Shown here: one piece after another, positions 1-5,512 of the stretch
Layout: every line of letters starts with the position of its first letter
Numbering within the stretch: the first letter of the stretch is position 1
From: Candidatus Bathyarchaeota archaeon
GTDB lineage: Archaea; Thermoproteota; Bathyarchaeia; Bathyarchaeales; Bathyarchaeaceae
Reading direction: 5' to 3'
Assembly: GCA_026967815.1 (NCBI GenBank)
Contig: JAPUUO010000067.1
Location: forward strand, 1 to 7,546
DNA: 7,546 nt
Program-made: the position numbers and the translations under genes
The notes under the pieces: generated by a model
The model's input: the letters and a program-made list of their open reading frames with translations, nothing else
Told to the model about the DNA's origin: nothing
The model's database searches: none

Positions 1-66
1 ATCCAATTGCACGACTTGCGAATAAAGTATTTTGAAACGGAGTATGCCGACGAATCAAGTGACTAG
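1..66 (+). CDS. Possible 3' end of an unknown gene (partial)
   Basis: Reading from base 1, the + strand is open for 21 codons and ends in TAG at 64-66. The peptide is mixed and acidic, ending YADESSD, which resembles an ordinary C-terminal tail. A weak 4-bp stem (AGCC/GGCT, 65-76) overlaps the stop, and a T5 run follows at 108-112. Two minus-strand frames are also open across these bases, so a chance open frame cannot be excluded. No family can be recognised from so little sequence. If real, the gene would converge on the leftward nucleotidyltransferase gene, and the 100-odd bases between would be a shared termination region. Confidence 0.25.
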   Translation: MQLHDLRIKYFETEYADESSD

Positions 67-87
67 CCCGCAGGCTGTGCTCATGCA

Positions 88-112
88 GAAAAAGCGAGAA
101 GAAAATATTTTT
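88..112. terminator. Candidate bidirectional U-rich terminator region
   Basis: Bases 67-171 hold no gene that I can support. Within them, A-rich tracts at 89-93 and 101-105 become T-rich on the minus strand, about 70-80 bases past the stop of the nucleotidyltransferase gene. A T5 run at 108-112 could serve transcription from the left. Archaeal termination commonly needs only a U-rich tract. No strong hairpin is present, so this is a composition-based guess. Confidence 0.28.
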
Positions 113-171
113 GGCGGTTCAGAAACGTTTGTTTTCAGTATTTGTGGAGTTCTTCAGAGAATTTGTTCTAG

Positions 172-810
172 TTAAGATTTGAAGAATGTTCTTATTTGAA
201 GGAGGTCTTTCATGGTATTGAGGGTGAACCACATTCCATGATAGGTGTACCCTTGAAGCATTTTTTTGTCTGCCAATCTCTGCATAGCGGTGAATTCGAA
301 GTCGCCTTTGTCTGGAAAGAATTTTTCTACCACCGCTTTTTTAAACACGTGGTGACCGGCACTGACATAGAACTCTAGAGTTGACCTCTGCTGAAATCTG
401 ACGATGCTTATTCCATTTTGGAGGGTTACTCTGCCGAAGGGTAGGGTTGGTTTGGCTAGGAGGACTCCTGCTCCTTTGCCTGCGTAGTCGAAGAGTTCGT
501 TAGGGTCATAGAAGACTATGTCGTCCACGTTCATGACGTAGGCCATGTTTCCTTGGATTTGGTTGAAGGCTTTTTTGGTTGCGCCTCCTGTTCCTAGGGT
601 GTTTTTTTCGATGGAGTATGTGACGGGCTGTTTTGTGAGGTCTGTTCTGTTTGATGCTACAACTATGTTTCCGAAGCCGTGGGATTGAAGCCAGCTTATC
701 TGGTGGTCTATCAAGGTTTGTTTATTTATTTTCAGAAGAGGTTTTGGAACCCATGTAGCTGGTTTGAGTCTCCATCCTTCTCCTCCAGCTAAAATTATCG
801 CTTCTTTCAT
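172..810 (-). CDS. Sugar-phosphate nucleotidyltransferase-like protein (NTP_transferase family)
   Basis: A 212-residue cytoplasmic Rossmann-type protein of the family that joins an NTP to a sugar 1-phosphate to make NDP-sugars for glycans. The nucleotide-binding signature LAGGEGWRLKPATWVPKPLL occupies residues 7-26. E68 with GTGGA (73-77) matches the second family motif. N94-V-D96 fits the metal-binding NxD site, and N198 in the WFTLNT segment matches the second metal ligand. The usual EKP triplet before the sugar-binding strand is replaced by QQRS (140-143), so the substrate is uncertain. It has no acyltransferase or hexapeptide extension and is close in length to short mannose- or heptose-phosphate guanylyltransferases. 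The ATG at 810 has a GGGTG ribosome site 8 bases upstream. No other glycan gene is in the window. Membership of the family is secure; the specific reaction is not. Confidence 0.85.
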   Translation of the reverse strand: MKEAIILAGGEGWRLKPATWVPKPLLKINKQTLIDHQISWLQSHGFGNIVVASNRTDLTKQPVTYSIEKNTLGTGGATKKAFNQIQGNMAYVMNVDDIVFYDPNELFDYAGKGAGVLLAKPTLPFGRVTLQNGISIVRFQQRSTLEFYVSAGHHVFKKAVVEKFFPDKGDFEFTAMQRLADKKMLQGYTYHGMWFTLNTMKDLLQIRTFFKS

Positions 811-818
811 TTGGGTTT

Positions 819-823
819 CACCC
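819..823 (-). promoter_or_regulatory. Ribosome binding site of the nucleotidyltransferase gene
   Basis: On the minus strand, GGGTG lies 8 bases before the ATG at 810, complementary to the archaeal 16S 3' end (anti-GGAGGTGAT). It supports the chosen start. Confidence 0.55.
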
Positions 824-842
824 GGTGTTGTGTTTAGAATGA

Positions 843-854
843 TTATACTTAAAG
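843..854 (-). promoter_or_regulatory. TATA box for the nucleotidyltransferase gene
   Basis: The minus strand reads CTTTAAGTATAA, an archaeal TATA-type element preceded by an A-rich stretch that could be the BRE. Its centre near 849 predicts a transcript start near 823, giving a short leader of about 12-15 bases that just includes the GGGTG ribosome site. This is inferred from spacing only. Confidence 0.45.
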
Positions 855-909
855 ATATTTGTTTGGTAAGAAACCTTGGTATGGCTGTGATTTTGGTGGG
901 GTTTTCTCT

Positions 910-924
910 TGCGCGCCGCGCGCA
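910..924. repeat. GC-only perfect inverted repeat (7-bp arms, 1-base centre)
   Basis: TGCGCGC-C-GCGCGCA is a perfect dyad in an otherwise AT-rich gap between two leftward genes, and is followed directly by ATATATG. It lies about 55 bases upstream of the nucleotidyltransferase TATA box and about 60 bases past the winged-helix terminator. It may be a protein-binding site; with a 1-base centre it cannot fold as a full hairpin. The rest of the 811-996 gap shows no supported gene. Confidence 0.5.
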
Positions 925-982
925 TATATGGAGGTCTTTTGGTATAAAGCGTCATTAATGAGAAGTAAAATTATGAAGGCGC

Positions 983-988
983 AAAAAA
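983..988 (-). terminator. T6 run terminator of the winged-helix gene
   Basis: On the minus strand a run of six T begins 9 bases after the TAA stop at 997-999. A U-rich run so close to a stop is the typical archaeal intrinsic termination signal. There is no clear stem before it. Confidence 0.4.
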
Positions 989-996
989 TGAAGATA

Positions 997-1200
997 TTAT
1001 TTCGCTGGTGCCCAGAAGCATCTTTTGGGAGAAATGACTTTTCCCTTCTTCTTGAGACTTTTGAGGATCTTTGAGATTTCGTCTTTGGCTAGACCGAGCG
1101 TCTTTGCAACATCTCCGGGTCTCATTGGTTTTCCCGCTTTTTTCAGGGCTTCCATCACAATCTGTTCTTTTTCTTCTATCTTATTCGCCCCCAAAATCAT
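997..1200 (-). CDS. Small winged helix-turn-helix DNA-binding protein
   Basis: A 67-residue cytoplasmic protein that is one compact winged-helix domain. Helix 1 (about 7-22) leads into KPMRPGDVAKTLGL (24-37), then the recognition helix DEISKILKSLKKKG (40-53), and a wing with the SPKRCFWAP motif (57-65). This SPKRC-aromatic ending is, as I recall, a recurrent feature of a small archaeal and bacterial wHTH family annotated only as transcriptional regulators. It is transcribed divergently from the thiolase operon, so local control of that operon or of itself is plausible but unproven. An in-frame TGA abuts the ATG at 1200, so no earlier start exists. No ribosome site precedes it, and the TATA-like box sits so close that TTG at 1194 on a leaderless transcript is an alternative start. 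Ligand and targets are unknown. Confidence 0.8.
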   Translation of the reverse strand: MILGANKIEEKEQIVMEALKKAGKPMRPGDVAKTLGLAKDEISKILKSLKKKGKVISPKRCFWAPAK

Positions 1201-1212
1201 TCAGTTCAATTT

Positions 1213-1222
1213 CATTTATAAG
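1213..1222 (-). promoter_or_regulatory. TATA-like box of the winged-helix gene
   Basis: The minus strand reads CTTATAAATG. Its centre lies about 24-25 bases before TTG 1194 and only about 18 before ATG 1200. The spacing suits a leaderless message beginning at or near TTG 1194 better than one beginning at the ATG. Confidence 0.4.
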
Positions 1223-1256
1223 TGTTCCAGAATTAATGCATACGAGTGAAAGCGAA

Positions 1257-1268
1257 GTCCAAATGGAC
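1257..1268. promoter_or_regulatory. Operator-like dyad in the wHTH/thiolase divergent promoter
   Basis: GTCCA-AA-TGGAC is a perfect 5-bp inverted repeat with a 2-base centre. It lies immediately upstream of the BRE/TATA of the thiolase operon and about 57 bases upstream of the divergent winged-helix gene. A dimeric winged-helix protein could bind such a site. The binding partner is inferred from position alone. Confidence 0.35.
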
Positions 1269-1269
1269 A

Positions 1270-1289
1270 AAAAGATGACTTAAATATTC
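1270..1289 (+). promoter_or_regulatory. BRE/TATA promoter of the thiolase-DUF35 operon
   Basis: An A/G-rich BRE-like stretch (AAAAGATGAC) is followed by TTAAATATT at 1280-1288. The box centre near 1284 predicts transcription from about 1310, giving a leader of about 30 bases that contains the GGAGGAT ribosome site. It is the best-placed box for the + strand operon. Confidence 0.5.
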
Positions 1290-1330
1290 AGGCATTATTA
1301 TTGAATTCTGTCGATAACTAGCTCTTTATT

Positions 1331-1337
1331 GGAGGAT
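1331..1337 (+). promoter_or_regulatory. Ribosome binding site that decides the thiolase start
   Basis: GGAGGAT is a strong ribosome site. It overlaps the first possible TTG (1329), so that codon cannot be the real start. It lies 5 bases (from GGAGG) before TTG 1341 and 8 before TTG 1344, one of which must be used. Confidence 0.7.
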
Positions 1338-1340
1338 CCC

Positions 1341-2516
1341 TTGTTGATAGGCAAGCCTTTAGTTTCCATCGTTTCAGCAGGATTGTCTAAGTTCGGACGA
1401 CTAGATGGAATGTACGGCCGAGAAATCTTTGCTGAGGCTGCAAAAGAAGCTTTTGAAAGGTGCCCCAACTTAGACCCTGCAAAAGATGTCGAAGCCTTGT
1501 TTGTGGGTCAAATGGGTGAATCATACGAACATCAAGGGCACACTGGCCCCACGTTGGCTGACTGGACTGGTTTGCTGCCAAAGCCTGCAATGAGACTCGA
1601 GTCTGCATGCGCTTCATCTGGGGTTGCCCTGAGAATCGGAATCTTTGCTGTACTTTCTGGTATGCACGACATAGTATTGGTGGGTGGAGTGGAAAAAATG
1701 ACGCATAGAACCACGGCGGAAGTAACCGAGTTTCTGGCCATGGCTTCCGACTTTCCCTTCGAACAATGGCATGGAATTACGTTTCCAGGGTTGTACGCCC
1801 TCATGGCTACGGCTCATATTCATAAATACGGCACGACCGAAGAACAGATGGCTATGGTGGCAGTGAAGAATCATAACAATGGCGTCTTGAATCCGAAAGC
1901 ACACATGCAGAAAGTAGTAACTCTGGAAAAAGTAATGTCGTCTAGAGTGATTGCTTGGCCCCTGAAATTGTACGATTGCTCCCTGATAACCGATGGAGCC
2001 AGTTGCCTGATCTTAACCCGTCCAGATCTTGCTAAAAAATTCACGGACACTCCGGTCCACATTGTGGGTTCGGGGCAAGCCAGTGACGCCATAGGCATTT
2101 ACGAAAGAGAAGAACTTACAACAATGAAAGCAGGTAAACTGGCAGGACAAGAAGCTTACAAAATGGCGGGTGTAGAGCCCAAAGATTTGGACATCGCTGA
2201 GGTTCACGACTGCTTCACCATCGCCGAGATCATAGCCTACGAAGACCTCGGCCTTTGCAAGCCTGGAAAAGGTGGAAGCCTAGTGGAAGAAGGCGTGACC
2301 ATGCTTGACGGGGAGATTCCCGTCAACACGAGTGGAGGATTGAAGTCGAAGGGGCATCCTGTTGGGGCAACTGGTACCGCTCAAGCCTACGAAATATACT
2401 TGCAACTTACGGGGCAGGCTGAGAGAAGGCAGGTTAGCGGAGCTGAAGTGGCCTTGAGTCACAATGTTGGGGGGTCAGGAGCCACCGCTGCTGTGCACAT
2501 TTACAGGAAGGGATAA
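1341..2516 (+). CDS. Archaeal thiolase (acetyl-CoA C-acyltransferase family)
   Basis: A 391-residue cytoplasmic thiolase that would condense or cleave acyl-CoA thioesters. From TTG 1341, the acyl-accepting cysteine is C90 in ESACASSG. The HDCF segment (H289) stands where classical thiolases have NEAF. NTSGGLKSKGHPVGATG (329-345) supplies the catalytic His (H339). The classical CxGGG loop is instead HNVGGSG (374-380), so the usual second cysteine is absent, as I recall for archaeal thiolases that partner DUF35 proteins. The DUF35 gene follows after 3 bases. In many archaea this pair sits with HMG-CoA synthase in the mevalonate pathway (acetoacetyl-CoA channelling complex), but no HMG-CoA synthase gene is here. 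Fatty-acid or other acyl-CoA metabolism is therefore equally possible. The GGAGGAT ribosome site fixes the start at TTG 1341 or 1344. Confidence 0.93.
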   Translation: MLIGKPLVSIVSAGLSKFGRLDGMYGREIFAEAAKEAFERCPNLDPAKDVEALFVGQMGESYEHQGHTGPTLADWTGLLPKPAMRLESACASSGVALRIGIFAVLSGMHDIVLVGGVEKMTHRTTAEVTEFLAMASDFPFEQWHGITFPGLYALMATAHIHKYGTTEEQMAMVAVKNHNNGVLNPKAHMQKVVTLEKVMSSRVIAWPLKLYDCSLITDGASCLILTRPDLAKKFTDTPVHIVGSGQASDAIGIYEREELTTMKAGKLAGQEAYKMAGVEPKDLDIAEVHDCFTIAEIIAYEDLGLCKPGKGGSLVEEGVTMLDGEIPVNTSGGLKSKGHPVGATGTAQAYEIYLQLTGQAERRQVSGAEVALSHNVGGSGATAAVHIYRKG

Positions 2517-2519
2517 AGC

Positions 2520-2918
2520 TTGTCAGAGACTCCTCCCTTCACTATAGAAAGCTTCTACAAGTTTGTAACCGAAGGAAAGCTTATGGCCGCCAAATGCAGC
2601 AAATGTGAAACCGTGCTTCTGCCGCCGAGACCCGTTTGCACCAAATGCCTTTCCACGGATTTCAGATGGGTTGAGCTTGAAAGGAAGGGAAAACTGCTTA
2701 GCTACACGGTGATTCACGTTTCACCCGTGCAATTTCAATCTATGGCGCCTTACACGGTAGGCATTGTGGAACTGAAAGCCGGGCCTCATCTACCAGGAAT
2801 GATTCGTGGCGTGGAGCCTGAAAAAATCAGGGTTGGCATGGATTTAAGAGTTGACTTTGACACATCGATTCAAACTCAGTGGCCCTTGTGGCCCAGATAT
2901 TTCTTTAGGCCCCCTTGA
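2520..2918 (+). CDS. Zn-ribbon OB-fold protein (DUF35 family), thiolase partner
   Basis: A 132-residue protein with the two-part DUF35 layout. An N-terminal helix (about 7-19) leads to a rubredoxin-like zinc ribbon with all four cysteines, C26-x2-C29 and C40-x2-C43. An OB-fold (about 50-115) follows, containing the GKLLSYTVIH strand and the GIVEL strand. In the structurally known archaeal thiolase/HMG-CoA synthase complex, the DUF35 protein bridges the two enzymes and its CoA-binding face shuttles the intermediate. It starts with TTG, 3 bases after the thiolase stop, with a purine-rich GGAAGGGA stretch inside the thiolase end as ribosome site, so the two proteins are surely co-translated. It is probably a scaffold and CoA carrier for the thiolase rather than an enzyme. 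Family assignment is secure; the acyl-CoA handled is unknown. Confidence 0.9.
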   Translation: MSETPPFTIESFYKFVTEGKLMAAKCSKCETVLLPPRPVCTKCLSTDFRWVELERKGKLLSYTVIHVSPVQFQSMAPYTVGIVELKAGPHLPGMIRGVEPEKIRVGMDLRVDFDTSIQTQWPLWPRYFFRPP

Positions 2919-2949
2919 AGTTTTCATGGTTCAAACGAAGGTCAACTAT

Positions 2950-2969
2950 TCGCGGTCATAAGACCGCGA
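2950..2969. terminator. Strong hairpin between convergent genes
   Basis: TCGCGGTC-ATAA-GACCGCGA forms a perfect 8-bp stem with a 4-base loop, extended by a possible G-T pair. It is 31 bases past the DUF35 stop and 21 bases past the HAD phosphatase stop, so it would fold in either transcript. There is no long T run on either side, so it may act in 3' end stabilisation or processing as much as in termination. Confidence 0.55.
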
Positions 2970-2990
2970 GAGTAAATGTAAGCTGCATTG

Positions 2991-3716
2991 TCAATTCTTC
3001 CAATCTTGTCTATAGACTTTAACGCCTGCGTGCACATTTTTCTTGTTAAGCTTTTGTAATAGACTGAGAATATCTGTGGATGAGGAGGCTTGGTAGTCAG
3101 CTCCAGCGCGGGTCAATTCGTCTATAGAGGAGAAACCGGTTGTCACACCTAAGACAAGGACTTTAAGCCGGCGAGCACATTCCACATCTCTAATGCTGTC
3201 TCCAATCACGATGGCTTCCTCAGGCCTAACCTTCAAGACTTTCAACGCAGCCTCCAGGTGAACAGGATCTGGCTTAACCGCCAAAACAGACTCGCGGGTG
3301 ATTATAGCGTCGAAGAACTGCCTCAAACCGAAGCGGCTAAAAATGTGGTTCGTTGATTTTTCGCCGTTTGCAGTAAAAAGGGCAATTCTTAGTTTCATTT
3401 CCCTCAAAGTCTTGAGAGTTTCTAAGATGCCCGGGATCAGATTGGTCTCACGAGCCGCCTTAGCCTCGTAGCGTTCCACTACCGAAATCACTTTTTCCTT
3501 GAGTTTCACGAATTCTTGGTCTTCCTTACCTTTTTCTTTCATGCGTTTCTCTACCTTTTTCAACGTGACGAATAGGCTTTCATTTCTCGAAAGGAGAAAG
3601 CTAGGGAGATTTTGTTGGGTGAGGAGACGTGTGACTTCCGCCCTAGCAGCTTTGAAATCTATGTTGAAATCTACAATGGTTCCGTCAAGGTCGAAGATTA
3701 CAGCCTTGATCGTCAA
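2991..3716 (-). CDS. HAD-superfamily phosphatase, phosphoglycolate phosphatase-like
   Basis: A 241-residue cytoplasmic HAD hydrolase. Motif I is FDLDGT (D9 nucleophile, D11 acid/base). Motif II is the ALFTANG strand with T115. Motif III is K148 in AVKPDP. Motif IV is IGDSIRD with D173 and D177. A helical C1-type cap occupies about residues 15-90, as in phosphoglycolate phosphatase and related PGP/Gph enzymes; the substrate is a small phosphate ester that cannot be read from sequence. A basic tail of about 18 residues follows the core. The start is TTG 3716: an in-frame TGA lies 6 bases upstream and motif I begins at residue 8, so no other start fits. A TGATC segment, 4 bases upstream, can pair with the 16S 3' end. 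It stands alone, convergent with the thiolase operon. Confidence 0.9.
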   Translation of the reverse strand: MTIKAVIFDLDGTIVDFNIDFKAARAEVTRLLTQQNLPSFLLSRNESLFVTLKKVEKRMKEKGKEDQEFVKLKEKVISVVERYEAKAARETNLIPGILETLKTLREMKLRIALFTANGEKSTNHIFSRFGLRQFFDAIITRESVLAVKPDPVHLEAALKVLKVRPEEAIVIGDSIRDVECARRLKVLVLGVTTGFSSIDELTRAGADYQASSSTDILSLLQKLNKKNVHAGVKVYRQDWKN

Positions 3717-3761
3717 CGTTGATCAGCCCGGCTTTGATTCTAGATTAGAGGCTACTGGCTT

Positions 3762-3776
3762 CATAAAATGATTTAC
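3762..3776 (-). promoter_or_regulatory. Possible TATA box of the HAD phosphatase gene
   Basis: The minus strand reads GTAAATCATTTTATG. A box centred near 3768 predicts a start near 3742 and a leader of about 26 bases. The match to the TATA consensus is moderate. Confidence 0.3.
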
Positions 3777-3859
3777 GGTTTCAGAACCTTCTTAGAGTCG
3801 AGGGATTCAATGAAAAACTAATTGAGGCTGTAAACTGTAAGATTAACGAAGGGACTCGT

Positions 3860-4099
3860 ATGAGTCTGGAGGAATATGTAAACAACCCACTCTGGCCTCT
3901 TCTTGTAGAGACCGTTCACACCATGATTATGTATCCTCATCACAAGGCTTACGCTAGAGACGTTGTTCTCCACGAACAACCCGACGCGGCAGCACAGGAA
4001 TTGGCGATAAAACTAGGCATACCTCTTGGTGAAGCCCTCGTCATTCTAAGCGAACTTCGCAAAACAAAATCAGAAGGCAAAAACACCAGTAGAACTTGA
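3860..4099 (+). CDS. Small protein of unknown function, possible HTH; apparently frameshifted at its 3' end
   Basis: A 79-residue protein that I do not recognise. Residues 1-35 are an amphipathic region rich in aromatic and His residues (NNPLWPLLVETVHTM). Residues 42-67 look like a helix-turn-helix: AAAQELAIKLGIPLGEALVILSEL, with the turn at GIP. The ending KNTSRT is unlike the rest. Just before it is an A5 run (4079-4083). In the +1 frame, coding-like sequence continues (PVELDADETTAKAVEG, then a basic FARRFPYS end) to TAA at 4164-4166. With four A instead of five, one 101-residue protein results. ATG 3860 has a weak GAAGGGA ribosome site. The same frame is open upstream back to 3767 but holds no ATG, GTG or TTG. 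It could be a frameshifted gene, a sequencing error, or a truncated protein. Confidence 0.6.
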   Translation: MSLEEYVNNPLWPLLVETVHTMIMYPHHKAYARDVVLHEQPDAAAQELAIKLGIPLGEALVILSELRKTKSEGKNTSRT

Positions 4100-4166
4100 T
4101 GCTGATGAAACAACTGCGAAAGCAGTAGAGGGTAGGCGTTTTGCGAGAAGATTTCCTTATTCTTAA
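4079..4166 (+). pseudogene. Out-of-frame 3' continuation of the 3860 gene
   Basis: From 4086 the +1 frame reads PVELDADETTAKAVEG followed by RRFARRFPYS and stops with TAA at 4164-4166. It has no start codon with a ribosome site of its own. It joins the upstream gene seamlessly if one A is removed from the A5 run at 4079-4083. Its amino-acid mix is more protein-like than the six-residue tail of the annotated frame. This is inference from one sequence; homologues would decide it. Confidence 0.45.
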
Positions 4167-4226
4167 TATGTATTCTCGTTTCGCAAAGTCTTTCTACAAG
4201 CGATAAACGATTAGAACTTTGCAAAA

Positions 4227-4433
4227 GTGATTAGCTTGCGTCTAGGCGTAATCGTAGTAGCCAGCCTTATGGTTTTCATAGGTTTCGCCTTATTTTTTTA
4301 TGGAACATCTATGACGAATCCACGAAGCGTTCTTTCTGGCTCATACGTGGTTGTGATAGGTATTTTTCTCGCCATAGCCGGTTTTCTAATGTTAGTGTCT
4401 CATGTATTTCGCGGACGCTCAATGTTATATTAA
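4227..4433 (+). CDS. Small two-helix membrane protein of unknown function
   Basis: A 65- or 68-residue hydrophobic protein. From GTG 4227, membrane segments span about residues 6-27 (GVIVVASLMVFIGFALFFYG) and 39-60 (SYVVVIGIFLAIAGFLMLVS). They are joined by a short polar loop (TSMTNPRSVLSG), and the tail HVFRGRS is basic. By the positive-inside rule both ends would face the cytoplasm. I recognise no family. The GTG has no ribosome site in front of it. That same GTGAT could instead be the ribosome site for TTG 4236, four bases further on, which would give a 65-residue protein. It converges on tupC with a 17-base gap and a small CCTAA-A-TTAGG dyad at the tupC stop. No functional link to tungstate uptake is evident. 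Confidence 0.6.
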   Translation: MISLRLGVIVVASLMVFIGFALFFYGTSMTNPRSVLSGSYVVVIGIFLAIAGFLMLVSHVFRGRSMLY

Positions 4434-4450
4434 AACGTGAAATTTAAACC

Positions 4451-5512
4451 CTAAATTAGGTGAACTGATGAGGCTTTGAAAGTAAGGAAGACTATAGAGC
4501 CTACGTTCAGTTGCATTTCAACGAAGGACCGTTTTGTAATTTGAACGACAAACTCCTTTCCCGCATCGACCCTCAACTTTACCACTGGCCCAAAATCTGA
4601 AACCTCAACTATCTTTCCTTCGAACACGTTTCTCGCGCTGGAAGACATGGTTTTCTTTGAAACGATTATGTCTTCTGGTCCAACGAAAACTGTGACCTTT
4701 CCAGATTTTTTCAGGGCGGCTTCTATTTCTACTCCTTCGTCAACCTCTATGACTGAAGTTCCTTCTTGAAGAATTTTTGAGTTGCCAGAAAAAACGTTTT
4801 CGAGTCTTGCAAAGCTTGCTAGGTTTATCGATGGGCCTCTAAGAATTTCTTGAGGCGCACCAATCTGCGCCATCTTACCTCCAAGAAGCAGAGCAACTCG
4901 TTTGGTTAGCGTTTCCGCTTGAAACATGTTGTGGGTGGCCATGACTATGGTTGTGTCAAATTCGCGGTTGACGCGAGAAATGGTTTCTTCAATAATGGAA
5001 ACGTTTTTGGGGTCCAGATTCGCTGTCGGTTCATCTAGGAGCAGAAGGTCGGTGTTCAACACGAGGGCTCTTGCAAGAGAAATCCTCTGCTGCTCTCCTC
5101 CGGAAAGCTTTTTTGCAGGACGTCCCTCGTAATCTCTAAGCTTTACCAGACTTAGGGCTTCTTTGACTTTTTCATCAATTTCCTTTCTTGAGTATCCCCT
5201 TAACTTGAGTCCGTAGGCAACATTCTTATAGACCGTTGTATTGAAAAGGGCTGTTTTCTGGAAAACCATAGTGCTTCTCCTTCTGGCCTGACTTCTGTTT
5301 TTGTCGTTAATTTTGTAGCCGTCCAAAAACACTTCTCCGCTCGTTGGTTCGTCGATAGAAGCCATTATCCTGAGAATAGTAGTCTTTCCAGACCCGTTTG
5401 GACCAAGAACCGTGAAGATTTCTTTTTTTCTGACATCTAGGCTGACCTCATCAAGGGCAGTTATTTCTCCGTAGCGTTTAGTGACGCTTTTGAGTTTCAT
5501 CAGTTGCTTCAT
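4451..5512 (-). CDS. tupC: Tungstate ABC transporter ATP-binding protein
   Basis: A 353-residue ATPase on the cytoplasmic face of the importer. All ABC motifs are intact: Walker A GPNGSGKTT (37-45), Q-loop Q85 in VFQKTALF, signature LSGGEQQR (136-143), Walker B LLLLDEP (156-162) with E161, D-loop NLD, and switch His H194. After the nucleotide-binding domain (about 1-235), a C-terminal extension contains a TOBE-like beta domain at about 290-353 (NVFEGKIVEV to SSVHLI). In molybdate/tungstate ATPases such a domain stabilises the dimer and can sense the oxyanion. Its ATG overlaps the tupB stop (ATGA), indicating translational coupling; a second ATG at codon 5 is a possible alternative start. Assignment to tungstate rather than molybdate or sulfate rests mainly on the TupA-type binding protein in the same operon. 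Confidence 0.92.
   Translation of the reverse strand: MKQLMKLKSVTKRYGEITALDEVSLDVRKKEIFTVLGPNGSGKTTILRIMASIDEPTSGEVFLDGYKINDKNRSQARRRSTMVFQKTALFNTTVYKNVAYGLKLRGYSRKEIDEKVKEALSLVKLRDYEGRPAKKLSGGEQQRISLARALVLNTDLLLLDEPTANLDPKNVSIIEETISRVNREFDTTIVMATHNMFQAETLTKRVALLLGGKMAQIGAPQEILRGPSINLASFARLENVFSGNSKILQEGTSVIEVDEGVEIEAALKKSGKVTVFVGPEDIIVSKKTMSSSARNVFEGKIVEVSDFGPVVKLRVDAGKEFVVQITKRSFVEMQLNVGSIVFLTFKASSVHLI

Noticed and set aside
859..1074. A + strand open frame of 71 codons overlapping the winged-helix gene
   Set aside because: Much of it is antisense to the clear wHTH domain. It lacks a ribosome site and a coherent protein pattern.
1329..1340. TTG 1329 as the thiolase start
   Set aside because: It lies directly before and overlaps the GGAGGAT ribosome site that serves TTG 1341 or 1344, so it cannot be initiated from that site.
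2926..2972. Possible tRNA-like piece (GGTTCAAAC next to the hairpin)
   Set aside because: The T-loop-like bases lack a matching T stem, and no acceptor or anticodon stems can be drawn.
3768..3821. 17-codon + strand frame starting ATG 3768
   Set aside because: Too short, with no ribosome site, and it overlaps the likely HAD promoter.
4099..4128. Short ATG frame (MLMKQLRKQ) overlapping the stop of the 3860 gene
   Set aside because: Only nine codons. The +1 continuation of the upstream gene explains the same bases better.
4450..4460. CCTAA-A-TTAGG dyad at the tupC stop as a terminator
   Set aside because: Five-bp AT-rich arms with a one-base centre cannot form a useful hairpin, and it lies partly inside the coding end.
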